A DNA stretch of 64,000 nucleotides from Mesostigma viride. Lineage: Eukaryota; Streptophyta; Mesostigmatophyceae; Mesostigmatales; Mesostigmataceae. The notes below the pieces were generated by a model. The model did no database searches. It saw nothing but the letters and a program-made list of their open reading frames with translations, and was not told where the DNA came from. This document shows, in pieces, positions 50,399 to 61,115 of the stretch. Position 1 is the first letter of the stretch. Each line of letters begins with the position of its first letter. A program made the translations under genes and the position numbers. The stretch is from positions 686,940-750,939 of the forward strand of contig RPFO01000389.1 in NCBI GenBank assembly GCA_009746045.1. The letters run 5' to 3'.

Positions 50399-52294
50399 GG
50401 GGACGGTCCCGGCGCGAATATTTTGGCGCCGAAAAATTCGCGGTACCCGTCCGTACCGTGAAAAAGTGGTGCACGGTGCGCGCACCCCTACCGGAGCTGG
50501 CCATGGCGACGTGCTTTCAGGCAGAGTAGAAAAAGATAGCTCGCGGAATGCAGAGAAACTGAGCGAATCTTAAAGACGATGAGTAAATGATACTACTTCG
50601 TAGCGGAGTTCGCGTTTTTTGCAGTGTCGATGATTTTACTGGTGACCATCGCCACGGGGGTCCAATCTGATGTTTTCGTCGAGAGGAATAAATTAGAATG
50701 CACGCTGGCGGCGGTGATTGTCAGGTTTTATGGGCTTTACCTAGCGTCAAGGATGCGTTTAAATCGTTATTGGTAAAGCTATTAAAAATTTGCTGGGTTT
50801 CGGCAAGATTTCCGTCATGATCGGTAAGACACTCTCCAGGCTCGCGGGATGCGCGTCTTATTATTCCATGGAAGGTTGCTCTTTCTTGCGCCGCTGGGCG
50901 AAGGACAATTCCGGTAATGGTACGATCGTGTGATCAACGTGACCCTATGAATGTTTCGCTTCCTTTATGGGTTATCAACGCAAGTTTTTGGCTTCTTTCC
51001 GTGCAGTTAGCGCCAGGTATAATGCCATTCCGTGCTGCGCATCGCCAGATTCCTGGCACCTTTCAGTGGTTTTTATGTACGTTGCATGGCTGGGATGTGT
51101 CAAAGCGTGACCGTGGCATATCGTCAAGTTGCCAGGGATTTGCTGAGTGGTTTCTTGGAAGGAGATTGCTAACAGCACTCAGTTTTGTGTGAATATTGAC
51201 GCGGCCTTTCTTAGCAGAGGCTTCATTGTGGTTAGAGGCTCACAAGCTTGAGTTTGTTTCTTGGCAAACTATTGCGCTGGAAAGAAAGGTGGCAGTGGTT
51301 TTTCTGAGGGGCATACTGCATGGGTGGAATTGCACGTAGGTAGGGGTTATCGTTGTCTTGTTGGCCTTCTCCCACTAAAATGGGAGAGCCCTAATTCATA
51401 TGCTAGCAAGGCAAGGTAACCATGGTAAGAAGCCTTGGCAAGCAGCATGTATGATAATTCTGCTTTCTCTGTGGACTGTCTGTTGTTACCCTTGTTGGGC
51501 AATTAGTGGATATGGCTTTCTAGGGTGTGTTTGAGCTTGGTTTTGGGATGATGCCCACACCATAAACCTGAAATATGCTTTAGTTCTAAGTGTTGGCTAG
51601 GCATGTAGAGCTACCTGCCTCATTGTTGTGCACACACGCAAAAGGTTGCCCGTGTCGAGGTAAGGCAAGGGCACATGACGTGCCCAGCCACCTCCTTGTA
51701 CATTGTGGTCGAATTGGGCATGGTCAGGAGCCTTCTGGATGGCATAGGAAGTGTTAGTGTGCCTTAATACTCACTAATGCCTTCCTTAGCGTCTGCACAG
51801 GTGGCCAACTGCCAAAATTAATAACTGCTACAGCTGACCTCAGAATGCCACCAAACTTTGACAGTGCCTTCTATGGTCATGACAGAATTTGACTTGTGCT
51901 TTTCAGGCCTAATTGATGTGTTACGAGTGTGTATGGGGACGCCCCGCCTAAAAAAGCGTATTTTTGGCCCAAAAATTAATAACTCAAAGGGATGTGCTGA
52001 TTTTGTTGATCCAATTAGGTAGAAACAATGTCCCATGACATTTTTATATGGGGTGTGCTTTTTTCATGCAACTGGTTCTCCCACTGTTCTGGGCAAGATG
52101 TGCCCCGGACAGCGTTTTTTTCTATTTTTAGCTCATAGCCGGTGTATGGCTGGGGGTAGTACCCCCAACAAGTGGTGGTATGCATGCCCAAACATCATGT
52201 TTATGGTCCCCAAACATCATTCAGTGGTTGTCAGTTGCATTTCTGTAGTTATTAGGGGGGGTAAGTTTTGATATATTTCTATGGGACCCTCCCC
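50399..52294. mobile_element. 1.9-kb non-autonomous TIR element flanked by TTAA
   Basis: Ends ggggacggtccc and gggaccctcccc are inverted with one mismatch and lie directly inside TTAA (50395-50398 and 52295-52298). TTAA target choice suggests a piggyBac-like or related transposase, but no transposase is encoded here. A related right end is at about 54748-54960. It sits in the tail of LINE L2. Confidence 0.6.
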
Positions 52295-52298
52295 TTAA

Positions 52299-52608
52299 TT
52301 AATGGTGTATAATAAAGCTTGGGAGCTATGGCCGACCTACCTCCAGCTCCGGCAGACCAAGGCGGGACAGCCGGTGTACTGGAAGGGGGCGGCCATCTAC
52401 GTCGGCCATAAGCCCTGGCAGGCGACCCCCCCCCTCCCCGCGGCCCCAGCGACTCCAGACGCCCCAGCTTAGGGGAATATAGCAGTAGTAGTGTAGAATA
52501 GATAGACCGTGGCCATGTACATGTACGCCTCCTAGAGGCACTATCCCAGCTAAGCCACGCGCTTTACTTAATCATGTACATGTGTGCCTGTGATGAGCCA
52601 CACCCCAG
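52299..52608 (+). other. Unassigned segment, possible coding tail of another element
   Basis: A frame at about 52325-52470 reads YLQLRQTKAGQPVYWKG then AAIYVGHKPWQATPPLP and stops. It could be the C-terminus of an ORF whose 3' part is the repeat at 52609-52935. Not recognised. Confidence 0.3.
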
Positions 52609-52935
52609 ATGATGCCTAGCTTTATTTAGTTCTGTTGTGCCTATGCAGGGAATAACTCTCTGCTGAGACGCCATGCCCTAGCTTCTTTGTATAGCTATGC
52701 TGATCTTCCCCCCCATGACAGGCTCCCCCTTCGCTGGGCATAGCTTGAAGATCATGGGGATGCCAGTGCCCTGGTGCACCTAGAGCAAGGGTCCTTTACA
52801 TCCCCACCCTTGCAGGAAGTAGCTTAGGATGTATGATAGGCCATACGCCCCCTCTCAAGGGCTATGTGCTACATATACTCCCAACGGAGTTATGTTACAA
52901 TTCAATTCAATTCAATAAAGCTTGTCTTTGTTGTC
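52609..52935 (+). repeat. Dispersed ~300-bp repeat, copy S-a, with (attca)n tail
   Basis: Starts gatgatgcctagctttattt and ends caacggagttatgttacaa followed by attcaattcaattcaat. S-b (54455-54735) and S-c (63398-63700, reverse) match over most of it. The short tandem tail suggests a SINE or the 3' end of a LINE. Confidence 0.75.
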
Positions 52936-53127
52936 CATTCATAAGAGCCCTTCGATACTAGACTACCTTCATTTCCACAGAGGTCGTCTAGGCACAAGCT
53001 TGTCTTTGTGTCTACAAGGGGTGTGGTTCCCTAAATCACGTGCTGTGGAATCTCCATCTCAACGTTGCTCGGATACTTGAAGATCTGTGACTCAAGAAAG
53101 CAACCCAGGTAAAAGATCTTTCGTATT
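52936..53127. other. Unassigned 192 bp
   Basis: No coding frame or repeat recognised. Confidence 0.3.
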
Positions 53128-53360
53128 TAGACAATGGATTAATTATTTAATTAATAGACACGTGACTGCGTCACGTGAGCATAAGTCCTCAGTGGGAGGG
53201 GAACATGGGATGGAATGGATGGTGTAAGCTATCTAGGTCCTAGTTACAGGGGTGTGGGCACCGCGGCCCGAATCGCTATGAATGCCATACTTGGCCCGAA
53301 TCACACGCGGAGCCCCCACAGGCTTGGGGGTGGTCTCCTTCATCACTACTTGCCATCTAT

Positions 53361-53829
53361 TCGGATCAGGCACTCCGCAAAGGTGAAAACCATTTGCGTT
53401 CAGTGCTGGGCCGCGGAAAACGCGGAAAAACGCGATCTGCAAATGAATCCGACCGGAATCGAACTGGGGACCTCTCGCACCAATTTTGCTGACTATAGGA
53501 CGGACGTCTCCGGTTACCATGGCATCGCCAACTTACACCTACAGTCATCCGCAAAAGTTCTCCTGTCCGGGGAGTGATGCAAGCCTTTCGGATTTGGTAC
53601 TAGATAAATCACTCGAGATCTGTGTGTAGGAGTACTACACACGTGTCTGCACGCGATACTTGTTCAGTCTCGCAACGTGAGACGGGCTGAACACGGCTGA
53701 AACCTTCTGTTTAGTAGAAGGGGGCGTAGCCGGTACTATCGAAATCAGCCAAGCGTATATTCTGATCAGGCACTCCGCAAAGGTGAAAACCATTTGCGTT
53801 CAGTGCCGGGCCGCGGAAAACGCGGAAAA
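53361..53829 (-). mobile_element. 469-bp element with 69-bp terminal direct repeats, tRNA-like boxes and 9-bp target duplication
   Basis: Inserted in LINE L3: gccatctat at 53352-53360 and 53830-53838, with LINE sequence continuous outside. Terminal direct repeats 53361-53429 and 53761-53829 differ at two positions. On the minus strand the segment next to the left repeat has a B box (agttcgattccgg) and a weaker A-box-like tggtaaccgg about 55 bp upstream. The repeats lack TG...CA ends and no primer-binding site or purine tract is clear, so it is not a plain miniature LTR element. Confidence 0.7.
53438..53525 (-). other. tRNA-related sequence inside the 469-bp element
   Basis: Minus strand: ggtgcgagaggtccccagtt then cgattccggtcgg resemble the anticodon-stem, variable and T-arm part of a tRNA. 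The acceptor and D arms do not close, so it is not a functional tRNA gene; a Pol III promoter is possible. Confidence 0.45.
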
Positions 53830-53875
53830 GCCATCTATCCTTGCGCACCATCTGCCTCCATACTAGACTATGGAT

Positions 53876-54449
53876 GATGCTGATGATCATTTTTAGTCGT
53901 TACAGGAACCTTGTACAACTACCTGTACGGTTAACGCACTAGCTTGGGGGTGCGTGGCCACGTTGTTTGTAGTGGCGTTTTCAGCACTGTTCAGGCCGGC
54001 GTGTGACGCATGCCGGTGTTACTTAATATACGATGATGTCAGCTTGTGTGTCGGCGGACCATGCCTTAAGCAAGCTAGGCAGGCAGTGATCCGCAATTGT
54101 TTCTTTCCCCTCCCTCCCACCCTGGAGGCCTCTTGGTGCTGGCACCTGTACCCCAGCAACCCAGGTAGGGGTTGGCTGGACAGGTGGTTGCTATAAAAGG
54201 TGGGCTTCCATTCCAGGGAAGGAGGTTGTTTCTTTTGCCTCCCACACACCCACCCTGGCAAAAGGGGTAGAGCAGGGGCACAGCTGCTGTGGGCTGGCCC
54301 TGCAAATTCACATCGTGTGCTCACCCTAGCATACAGATGGCCGTGTTGCCATCTGGTAGACATGTCTATGTTATTCCACCGTATAGAGCAAGCACACATA
54401 TTGTAATAAAATTGATGTTTTGTGGTGATGCATGCAAAGCAAAGCAAGG
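53876..54449 (+). other. Unassigned segment with a TATA box and 3' signals (possible short transcription unit)
   Basis: ctataaaagg at 54192-54201 is a good TATA box, and attgtaataaaattg near 54400 combines TGTAA- and AATAAA-type signals about 210 bp later. No protein frame is recognised in between. Confidence 0.35.
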
Positions 54450-54454
54450 CCAGA

Positions 54455-54735
54455 AATGGATCTTTATTTATTTAGCTCTGCTGTGCCCATGCAGAGAGCT
54501 ACTCTCTGCTGAGACGCCATGCCCTAGCTTCTGTATAGCCATGCTGATCTTCCACCCCGTGCCAGGCCCCCTTTGGGCTCTGAGAGATCACGGTGGTGCA
54601 GGTGCACTTGGTGCATCTAGAGCAGGTGTAGTTTACATCCTACCCTTGCAGCAGGAAGTAGCCCAGAATGTATTAAAAGCCATATATGCCCCTTCTCAGG
54701 GATATGTGCTACATGTACTCCCAACGGAGTCATGT
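54455..54735 (+). repeat. Dispersed ~300-bp repeat, copy S-b
   Basis: Shares ctctgctgagacgccatgcc, tgctgatcttcc and gtgctacatgtactcccaac blocks with S-a, with indels. The tail is taattaattaattaa instead of attca units and abuts a TTAA-element fragment. Confidence 0.75.
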
Positions 54736-54747
54736 TCCTAATTAATT

Positions 54748-54960
54748 AATTAAGGGGAGGTGGCACCCCAAAACCCTTAAAAATTGACATATGGTAATAT
54801 CACTTGAAATCCATTTGCACAACCCTAAGTTATGATTGAGGGCACTAAATAACATCTCTAGTGAGTTGTCCATGCACTTGTTGGGGGTACTACCCCCATA
54901 TATACGCCAATAATGCGCTATAAATAGCAAAAGACGCTAATTAGGGCTGGGTATGCCCCA
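54748..54960 (-). mobile_element. Right-end fragment of a TTAA-type TIR element
   Basis: Begins ggggaggtgg after TTAA. In reverse it follows the order of 52100-52294: gggggtagtacccccaacaa and then the terminal cctcccc. Diverged from the 50399 element. Confidence 0.5.
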
Positions 54961-55064
54961 GCCAATGCACACATTTATTTACAAAACTGCCTGCAGCGTT
55001 TTTAGTTCCCTGAGTTTGTAGCTTGCTGAGCTATTTACATCATGAAAAGGGCAAAACCTCGAAT
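54961..55064. other. Unassigned 104 bp
   Basis: AT-rich, nothing recognised. Confidence 0.3.
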
Positions 55065-57025
55065 CGGGGTTCTTTGAACGGAGTTTCTTCTATACGTGAA
55101 TGCGGGAACAAGAGGCCGCTGGATGAGCGGCTTATAGGTCGTAGTGTTTACTCGTAGCTGTTTGGCTAGAGCTTTTGTGATTAGTAGATGCAATATAGTG
55201 CATGGTTGAAAAATGAATTAAATAAAATGTGCGTTCCGCGCTTGGGTTGATTATACCCGGGCGGAACGGGGCGTGAGGTGCAGTGCCCCTGAAAAGAACA
55301 ACCTACGCATTATTTAATACTAGCCGTGCAGATTCGGGATATTCTACCCCCGGTCTGTACGGTTAGCGTCTTACTAGCATCCACTAAACATAAGGGTTTA
55401 ATGACGTCAGTTAGCTAGGGATAAGGGAGGTTTTGCGACTAAAAGCCGCTCTGGCTGGTTTTGTCGGCCTCTTTCTTTGCTCGTTGTCGTTGCGGCGGCA
55501 GCCGCAGCTATGGGTGCTGCGGAGCAAAATCCCAAAAGCACTGGTTGCACTGGCCACTTGGCCAGTGGTGAGACTTCCAGTTGTTAACCGGCCAGGCGTA
55601 GTTCCTCGCTCGGTTAACTAAAAGAAAAGAAAATGATTACCTCCGGTCCGCACCTTTTCCCCAGCTTGGGGTCTTTGGTGGGCCGGATGCCGTGACAGGT
55701 GCTCAACTGTCGCTTGGTCGGCCCAGTGCGCGAGCTGGTGCTCCGTACCTGGGGATGCTTGCACCCCGGGTTGGAGCCGGATGGCTGGCACTGGCGACCC
55801 GTGTCTCGGTCCGCGGCCTGCGGCTTTTTCTTCGGAAATTGCTGCTGGCCAGCAAACTTTGCAATTGCCTTCCGCCGAGGGGGGGTGGTTGGGGCTGGGG
55901 ACGGCGATGGGAAAAGCGCCTAAGCTAGAAATTTTTTCCCCACGCATAGAAACCTCGGGGGGAATGCGGTCTTGGCTGAACGGACTCTCGTTCAGCCAGG
56001 TGCCTGGGGCTGTGGCCTCGGGCATCCGGGCTGGCGGGGCCTGGGCTAGGTCCACGTTTTTTCTCGAAGCACCCCGGGTCTATGGGGAGACGGCCATAGC
56101 GGTACCGACTCGGGGCCCCGAGAGGGGTCATGATAGGCTGGCCGTGCGCAATCGCAGTGCAAATGCGCTGGGCCTTTTTGGGCCTGGCCATGCATCCACA
56201 GCCGCCGGGCACACGCCTCCCGATGTGGGGGGGCTCCCGTTTTGCGGCAGGGCGGTCACTTGTGACAACGAGCAAGGTGGAGTGCGGCTTCAAGGGAAAG
56301 CCAGGGCGGGGGTGATTGGGCAACGTACTTCATGAAGGGCCTTGAACGGCGTGCCTCCGGGCATGTCAATTAGTGTCACATGTATGCTTCTACTTATTGT
56401 TTTAATGAAGATGCTGGTTTTTGTGGGAGCTACGTGGGACATGAATCGGGGTTCTTTGAACGGAGTTTCTTCTATACGTGAATGCGGGAACAAGAGGCCG
56501 CTGGATGAGCGGCTTATAGGTCGTAGTGTTTACTCGTAGCTGTTTGGCTAGAGCTTTTGTGATTAGTAGATGCAATATAGTGCATGGTTGAAAAATGAAT
56601 TAAATAAAATGTGCGTTCCGCGCTTGGGTTGATTATACCCGGGCGGAACGGGGCGTGAGGTGCAGTGCCCCTGAAAAGAACAACCTACGCATTATTTAAT
56701 ACTAGCCGTGCAGATTCGGGATATTCTACCCCCGGTCTGTACGGTTAGCGTCTTACTAGCATCCACTAAACATAAGGGTTTAATGACGTCAGTTAGCTAG
56801 GGATAAGGGAGGTTTTGCGACTAAAAGCCGCTCTGGCTGGTTTTGTCGGCCTCTTTCTTTGCTCCCCACCCACCCACCCGTGTCTTGGTTGCCTCTAGGG
56901 CAACGTACTTCATGAAGGGCCTTGAACGGCGTGCCTCCGGGCATGTCAATTAGTGTCACATGTATGCTTCTACTTATTGTTTTAATGAAGATGCTGGTTT
57001 TTGTGGGAGCTACGTGGGACATGAA
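55065..57025 (+). mobile_element. T-c: non-autonomous YR element
   Basis: A1 55065-55482, internal 55483-56317, B1 56318-56446, A2 56447-56864, linker, B2 56898-57025. Base changes private to this copy (ggtcgtagtg in both A repeats, atgcttctactt in both B repeats) are present in each repeat pair, so the pairs were copied from one template. Otherwise as T-a. Confidence 0.87.
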
Positions 57026-57236
57026 CAGTTATTAATTTCCCCGCAAAATGACCCTTTTTTTACCGGACATTGGGAATAACTTTTTATAAACACGTCAAAA
57101 AAATACTTTTTTCCTGCAGCGAAAATCCGTCTAACAGGGGGGCAACTGTGTTCCAAGTCCCAGGTCATTCCGACAAGTCTAGCTCAAGTTATAAGGTTTT
57201 GCGTGCTGAATCCTGAACATACGCTAAATGAGGTTT
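57026..57236. other. Unassigned 211 bp between T-c and K2
   Basis: AT-rich (ttttttaccg, aaaaaaatactttttt). No feature recognised. Confidence 0.3.
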
Positions 57237-57370
57237 TCTATTAACCGTGGAACTCCAGGGTAACCAGACTCTTTATTAAAACAATAAGTAGAGCACATCG
57301 GGAAGTGGCCCTCAACTGGCCATCCTTACCCATGGGAACACTTTATGTCCAAAAAGGCTAGCCTTACCCC
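57237..57370 (-). repeat. K2 B2
   Basis: Direct copy of the outer ~130 bp of B1 (57784-57920), from ttctattaaccgtgg to ggctagcctta. Confidence 0.85.
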
Positions 57371-57392
57371 CAAACAGGCAACACACAGGGAG

Positions 57393-57783
57393 GGCGGGTG
57401 GGAAAACAAAAGAGACCGCCATGAGCTAGGTGAGCAAGCTTTTATCGTGTTTCAAGGCCAACGGCTCTCTACCAACGGCCAGATCCGGCAACGGCCTCTA
57501 AACAGTTTTAGCCGTCAAGTTTTACTTCAGATATTGCCTGTTGCAAACCCGTCCGCAATCACAGATCTGCTAGGAGAACCTAGACGCAAAAATCCGTCGT
57601 CAAGGTACTCAGCACACCGTCAAGGTATGGGCCGCAACAATTAGGCCATATCTTCCGTAATACTCGTACACTAGAAGCCTAATCAACCTTATTACGATCA
57701 CATCACCCAGCTCTATTTCACCTAGCATCAGCGGCTCCCCTTCCGTATCACTATAAAGAAACTATGTTCAGAGAACCCCGATT
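57393..57783 (-). repeat. K2 A2
   Basis: Direct copy of A1 (62230-62625), ending at the core gttcagagaaccccg. Confidence 0.87.
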
Positions 57784-57952
57784 CTATTAACCGTGGAACT
57801 CCAGGGTAACCAGACTCTTTATTAAAACAATAAGTAGAGCACATCGGGAAGTGGCCCTCAACTGGCCATCCTTACCCATGGGAACACTTTATGTCCAAAA
57901 AGGCTAGCCTTACCCTTACATCCCTCCCTGGCGACCCAAGCCAGGGGCAAAA
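57784..57952 (-). repeat. K2 B1
   Basis: Follows the recombinase stop. A third copy is at 62626-62803. Confidence 0.85.
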
Positions 57953-57991
57953 CAAAAACCGGTGGACGCATAAGACAAGAATGAAGGGAAC

Positions 57992-58660
57992 TTAAGAGGA
58001 AGGCAGAGAAAAGACGCTCCGCCAAATGCGCGGGGGGCAGGCGGCGATAGCCCGAACCAGGGCGTCAGGAAGGGTGAGGGCCAAGCTCCGGTGCAATCCC
58101 ACATAGTGGGCGACAGTTTTGCTGCTGCGCCAGCGACCCCGATGCTGAATATCAGCCATGCTGCGCTGCCGCAAAAAATCATAGGTAGCCCCCCCATGCC
58201 GCAGCCCGTGAATGGTAAACACCGTGTCGACCCCCAAAGCTTGCGTGGCCTGATGCCAAACCCGGCTGAACTGGGCATAATCGTAAGGGAACACCCGCTC
58301 CCAGGCCGCCTTGCCACGCATACAAGCCCGCAAGAGGGTCTCAGTCATGACATCCTCGATCACCACAGACTGCACCTCCCCCTTAGCCGTCTTAGCTGAC
58401 ATCAACAACAAGGCGCCCCGCTGCGAACCCCGCAACCGAACATCAGGCTGCAAGCGCACATGGCCGACCAACAGGTTGAGCGCCTCCGATACCCGCAGGT
58501 ATTGTTGGAAAATAACGATGACCATCATAGCCGCACGAGGCTGCCGCTGGAGCACCATAGTACAAGCAAGCGCAAACGCAGCCTCCCATGGAATGGGGGG
58601 GGGGCACGAGGGGGTGCCAACGTGCGCCAGCCAGCCAAAACACTTCGTGCCAAGGCCCAA
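57992..58660 (-). CDS. K2 tyrosine recombinase
   Basis: The recombinase domain reads in a different frame from RT-RNase H after a run of ten G (plus strand 58595-58604). It has Arg in QYLRVSEALNL, FTIHGLRHGGATYDF with the H-x-x-R pair, and VAHYVGLHRSL with the Tyr nucleophile, so the catalytic set is complete. The frame ends IWRSVFSLPSS. K1 carries the same domain in frame, so the frameshift here is probably a mutation or a sequencing slip. Upstream of about 58660 this frame is only a shadow of pol. Confidence 0.85.
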   Translation of the reverse strand: MGLGTKCFGWLAHVGTPSCPPPIPWEAAFALACTMVLQRQPRAAMMVIVIFQQYLRVSEALNLLVGHVRLQPDVRLRGSQRGALLLMSAKTAKGEVQSVVIEDVMTETLLRACMRGKAAWERVFPYDYAQFSRVWHQATQALGVDTVFTIHGLRHGGATYDFLRQRSMADIQHRGRWRSSKTVAHYVGLHRSLALTLPDALVRAIAACPPRIWRSVFSLPSS

Positions 58661-61110
58661 TCCCGCACCTCCCGGGGGAAGTACAAATTCAGGCCCATAA
58701 GCGCATTGACACACAACTGGCGGCTGTAACACCGTGAGTGCGCCCAAGCGACATACTCGCAATAGTATTCCTCTATCGTCAAGCCGCGCAACAAGCTGCC
58801 AACCCGACCCCGCCGGCTCGCCCACCATGCGAAAAAGGACCTAAGACCCCGATGGTAAACCATCAAAGTAGCCGGCTTCACCTTGCCCTCAAGAAGGGTC
58901 AAGTAGCTAGCGCCAAGCCGAGGCCCGGGATTGGGATGAACACCCTCGCGAGTCAAATCGCGGACCCACCCGGCCACCGAGGCAGCCATGGAAAGCCCCC
59001 GCGAAGGCCCATCCGCAGGCTGAAGCTCACTTGGCGTCCAGACCCATTGTGAGCGGCTGCCGGTGACCAACGTAAGAGCGCACAACCGGCGGCATTGCTT
59101 GTTTAACCGGTAAGAAGAGGAACGCCCTTTAGCCAAGCAGCCCAAAGCGGCAGTGGAGTCCACTAACCTCACCACCCGCTTACCCCATGTTCCGAGGTTC
59201 CGGGCCGAGCGCTCCACCCCCTTCACAGCGGCCCGCACTTCCTTCTCGTTGATGTGCATGGTCGAATCGCGCCAGCGACTCTTGATCCCGACGCGCCATC
59301 GCCCGTGGATGATGGCTTTTTCCGCGGCCTTGGTCAAGGGTCTAGGCCCGGCATACATGGCCTCACCTGGGGTGAGGAGGGTTGGGTAACCCCGCACCTC
59401 CCGGGCCCGAGCTAATTCCGTCACCTCAGCTGGGGCCATCTCAGCGTAGACAACCCCCTGCCCAAAACTAGACGCATCCGAGGCCACCACCACCGGAGCC
59501 AGGGCAGCCCCCCGGTCCACACGGAGCATGGGGGCCAACGCCATGGCACACTCGAGCTCATCGCGCACACCTTGCCACAAAGGTCGCGTTCGCTGGCCCC
59601 ACCCCTTGAGGTTGATGAACTTAAAACTCTGCTGCCATATGGACAAGCAAGTGCGGCTGAGCATCTGCAGCCACACCCACCGGCCCACGACGGCCGCCAG
59701 CGCCTCAGCGGTAGCGCGTCCCCTCTCGAGGAGTACACGAGTGTGCGCAACCACAAGGGTGAGCTGCTTAGCTGTCGGCTCCAACACCCCATCCCGCCGG
59801 TGAACAACACCCAGAGCTTCTAGCTCGTCCTCCCCCTCCGGGCTAGCCATGATCGTCTTGTCCTTGGAGGGCACAAGGTTGTTAGGCGCGTACCCGTCTT
59901 CAATAGCACTCGCGATTAAGCGATTCACCGCCTCGCACGTGCGCCCATTGCTGACCACCAGGTCATCAATAGTGATGGATACCATAGGGGCAGGGGGGTC
60001 CTCAAGGTCGATTTGCATCTCCCTCGTGCTCTCCTCCTTGTACTCGATGGCTAGGGCGGTTGGGTTACCCCATGCATTCCGAAGCACGGTCAGCTCCCCT
60101 ACACTTGTGAGGCGGTTCACCTGCCGTCTAGGATCCAAAGCGCCCGTGGCATAGAGGACCATCTCATGGATGGCTTCCCCTAGCGCTACAGCGTGGGAGT
60201 GCCCCATGGCCAGCACTTTCAGCACTGGCCACACCCTCCTCCGCCGCCCCGGCAGCCCGACATCGGTGGACCACACATCAGGTAGCCCTTGATAATCCCA
60301 CCACCACTCCGGCACTTGGATGGTATAGTAATACGAGACCAGATCGCTCTTGGCCGTGTAGCACCGACCCTTGATATAGACCTCCGAGTATATGCCCAGG
60401 TGGGGTAACACCGTCTTAGGGGGGTCCACCCACAGTGCGTTCCCCAACTTCTTATTCACAATGAGCCTTAACTCCCCCACTCCTTTGGCCACCCCAAAAC
60501 ATCCGTCTACCCACTTTGGCCGCGTCTCTCGGAACTCCACCATCCCCACGTCCGCTGCCCTCCCCATCAACTTGCCCCACTCCGCCATGGTGCACCCTCG
60601 GCTGGGGGCAGGTACATTCCAATACCTCGCACTGGCAGCCACCTCCGGCTTGATGCAGTTGGCTTCGCTCGCGTACACCTCTCGCCAACTAGGTCGTAGC
60701 GCCAGCAAATCCAGCAGCTTCGCCTTTCCTGCCACCTCGCGCTTCGGCAGACTCACCCGCTCCGCCACAAGTTGTTCATACTTATTACATTTCCCATAGA
60801 TTAGATCACTTCCTTCTGCGGGGCCTGTCGCAACGCCGGTTACGCGGCGACTGTACCACTCGCAGTGCTTCTTGACCCTTTTCAGGGCCTCCGCCGTTCC
60901 TCTGGAGCACGCGCCTCCAGATTTAGGCGGAGGGTCTGCCCCCCCGTGCCATAGCCAATTCAACCACGTAATCACCTTGTGTTGTAGAGTGAAGGTCCGG
61001 CGGCGGCGAGTTGCACGCTGGCGTCTGCGTGCTGACCTCACTCTCCCCCACGTAGTGCTTAGAGGCATTGTAGGAAGAGGCAGTGGGAAGGGGGAGCGGT
61101 TTACCCTTTC
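58605..61110 (-). CDS. K2 Pol: reverse transcriptase and RNase H
   Basis: Open frame; conserved text with K1 starts at WGRVRSARRRQRATRRR. RT blocks include KSDLVSYYYTIQVPEWWW, MGHSHAVALGEAIHEM and SITIDDLVVSNGRT (near 59970). RNase H: VVASDASSFGQGVVYA, HINEKEVRAAVKGVE, RLVDSTAALGCLAKG, LQPADGPSRG. GVHPNPGP follows at 58923-58940, then the N-terminal arm of the recombinase up to the G run. The initiation site is unclear because the frame overlaps gag; frameshift or re-initiation is possible. Confidence 0.85.
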
Positions 61111-61115
61111 GGTGT

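Larger units (their letters stand above)
53140..53863 (-). mobile_element. LINE copy L3, short 3' end, with imperfect 12-bp target duplication
   Basis: tagacaatggat (53128-53139) and tagactatggat (53864-53875) flank it. It matches the last ~250 bp of L1/L2 with a small duplication (cccgaat near 53295) and is interrupted by the 469-bp element. Confidence 0.8.

Noticed and set aside
53438-53525. An intact tRNA gene
   Set aside because: B box and T-arm-like sequence are present, but acceptor and D arms do not pair.
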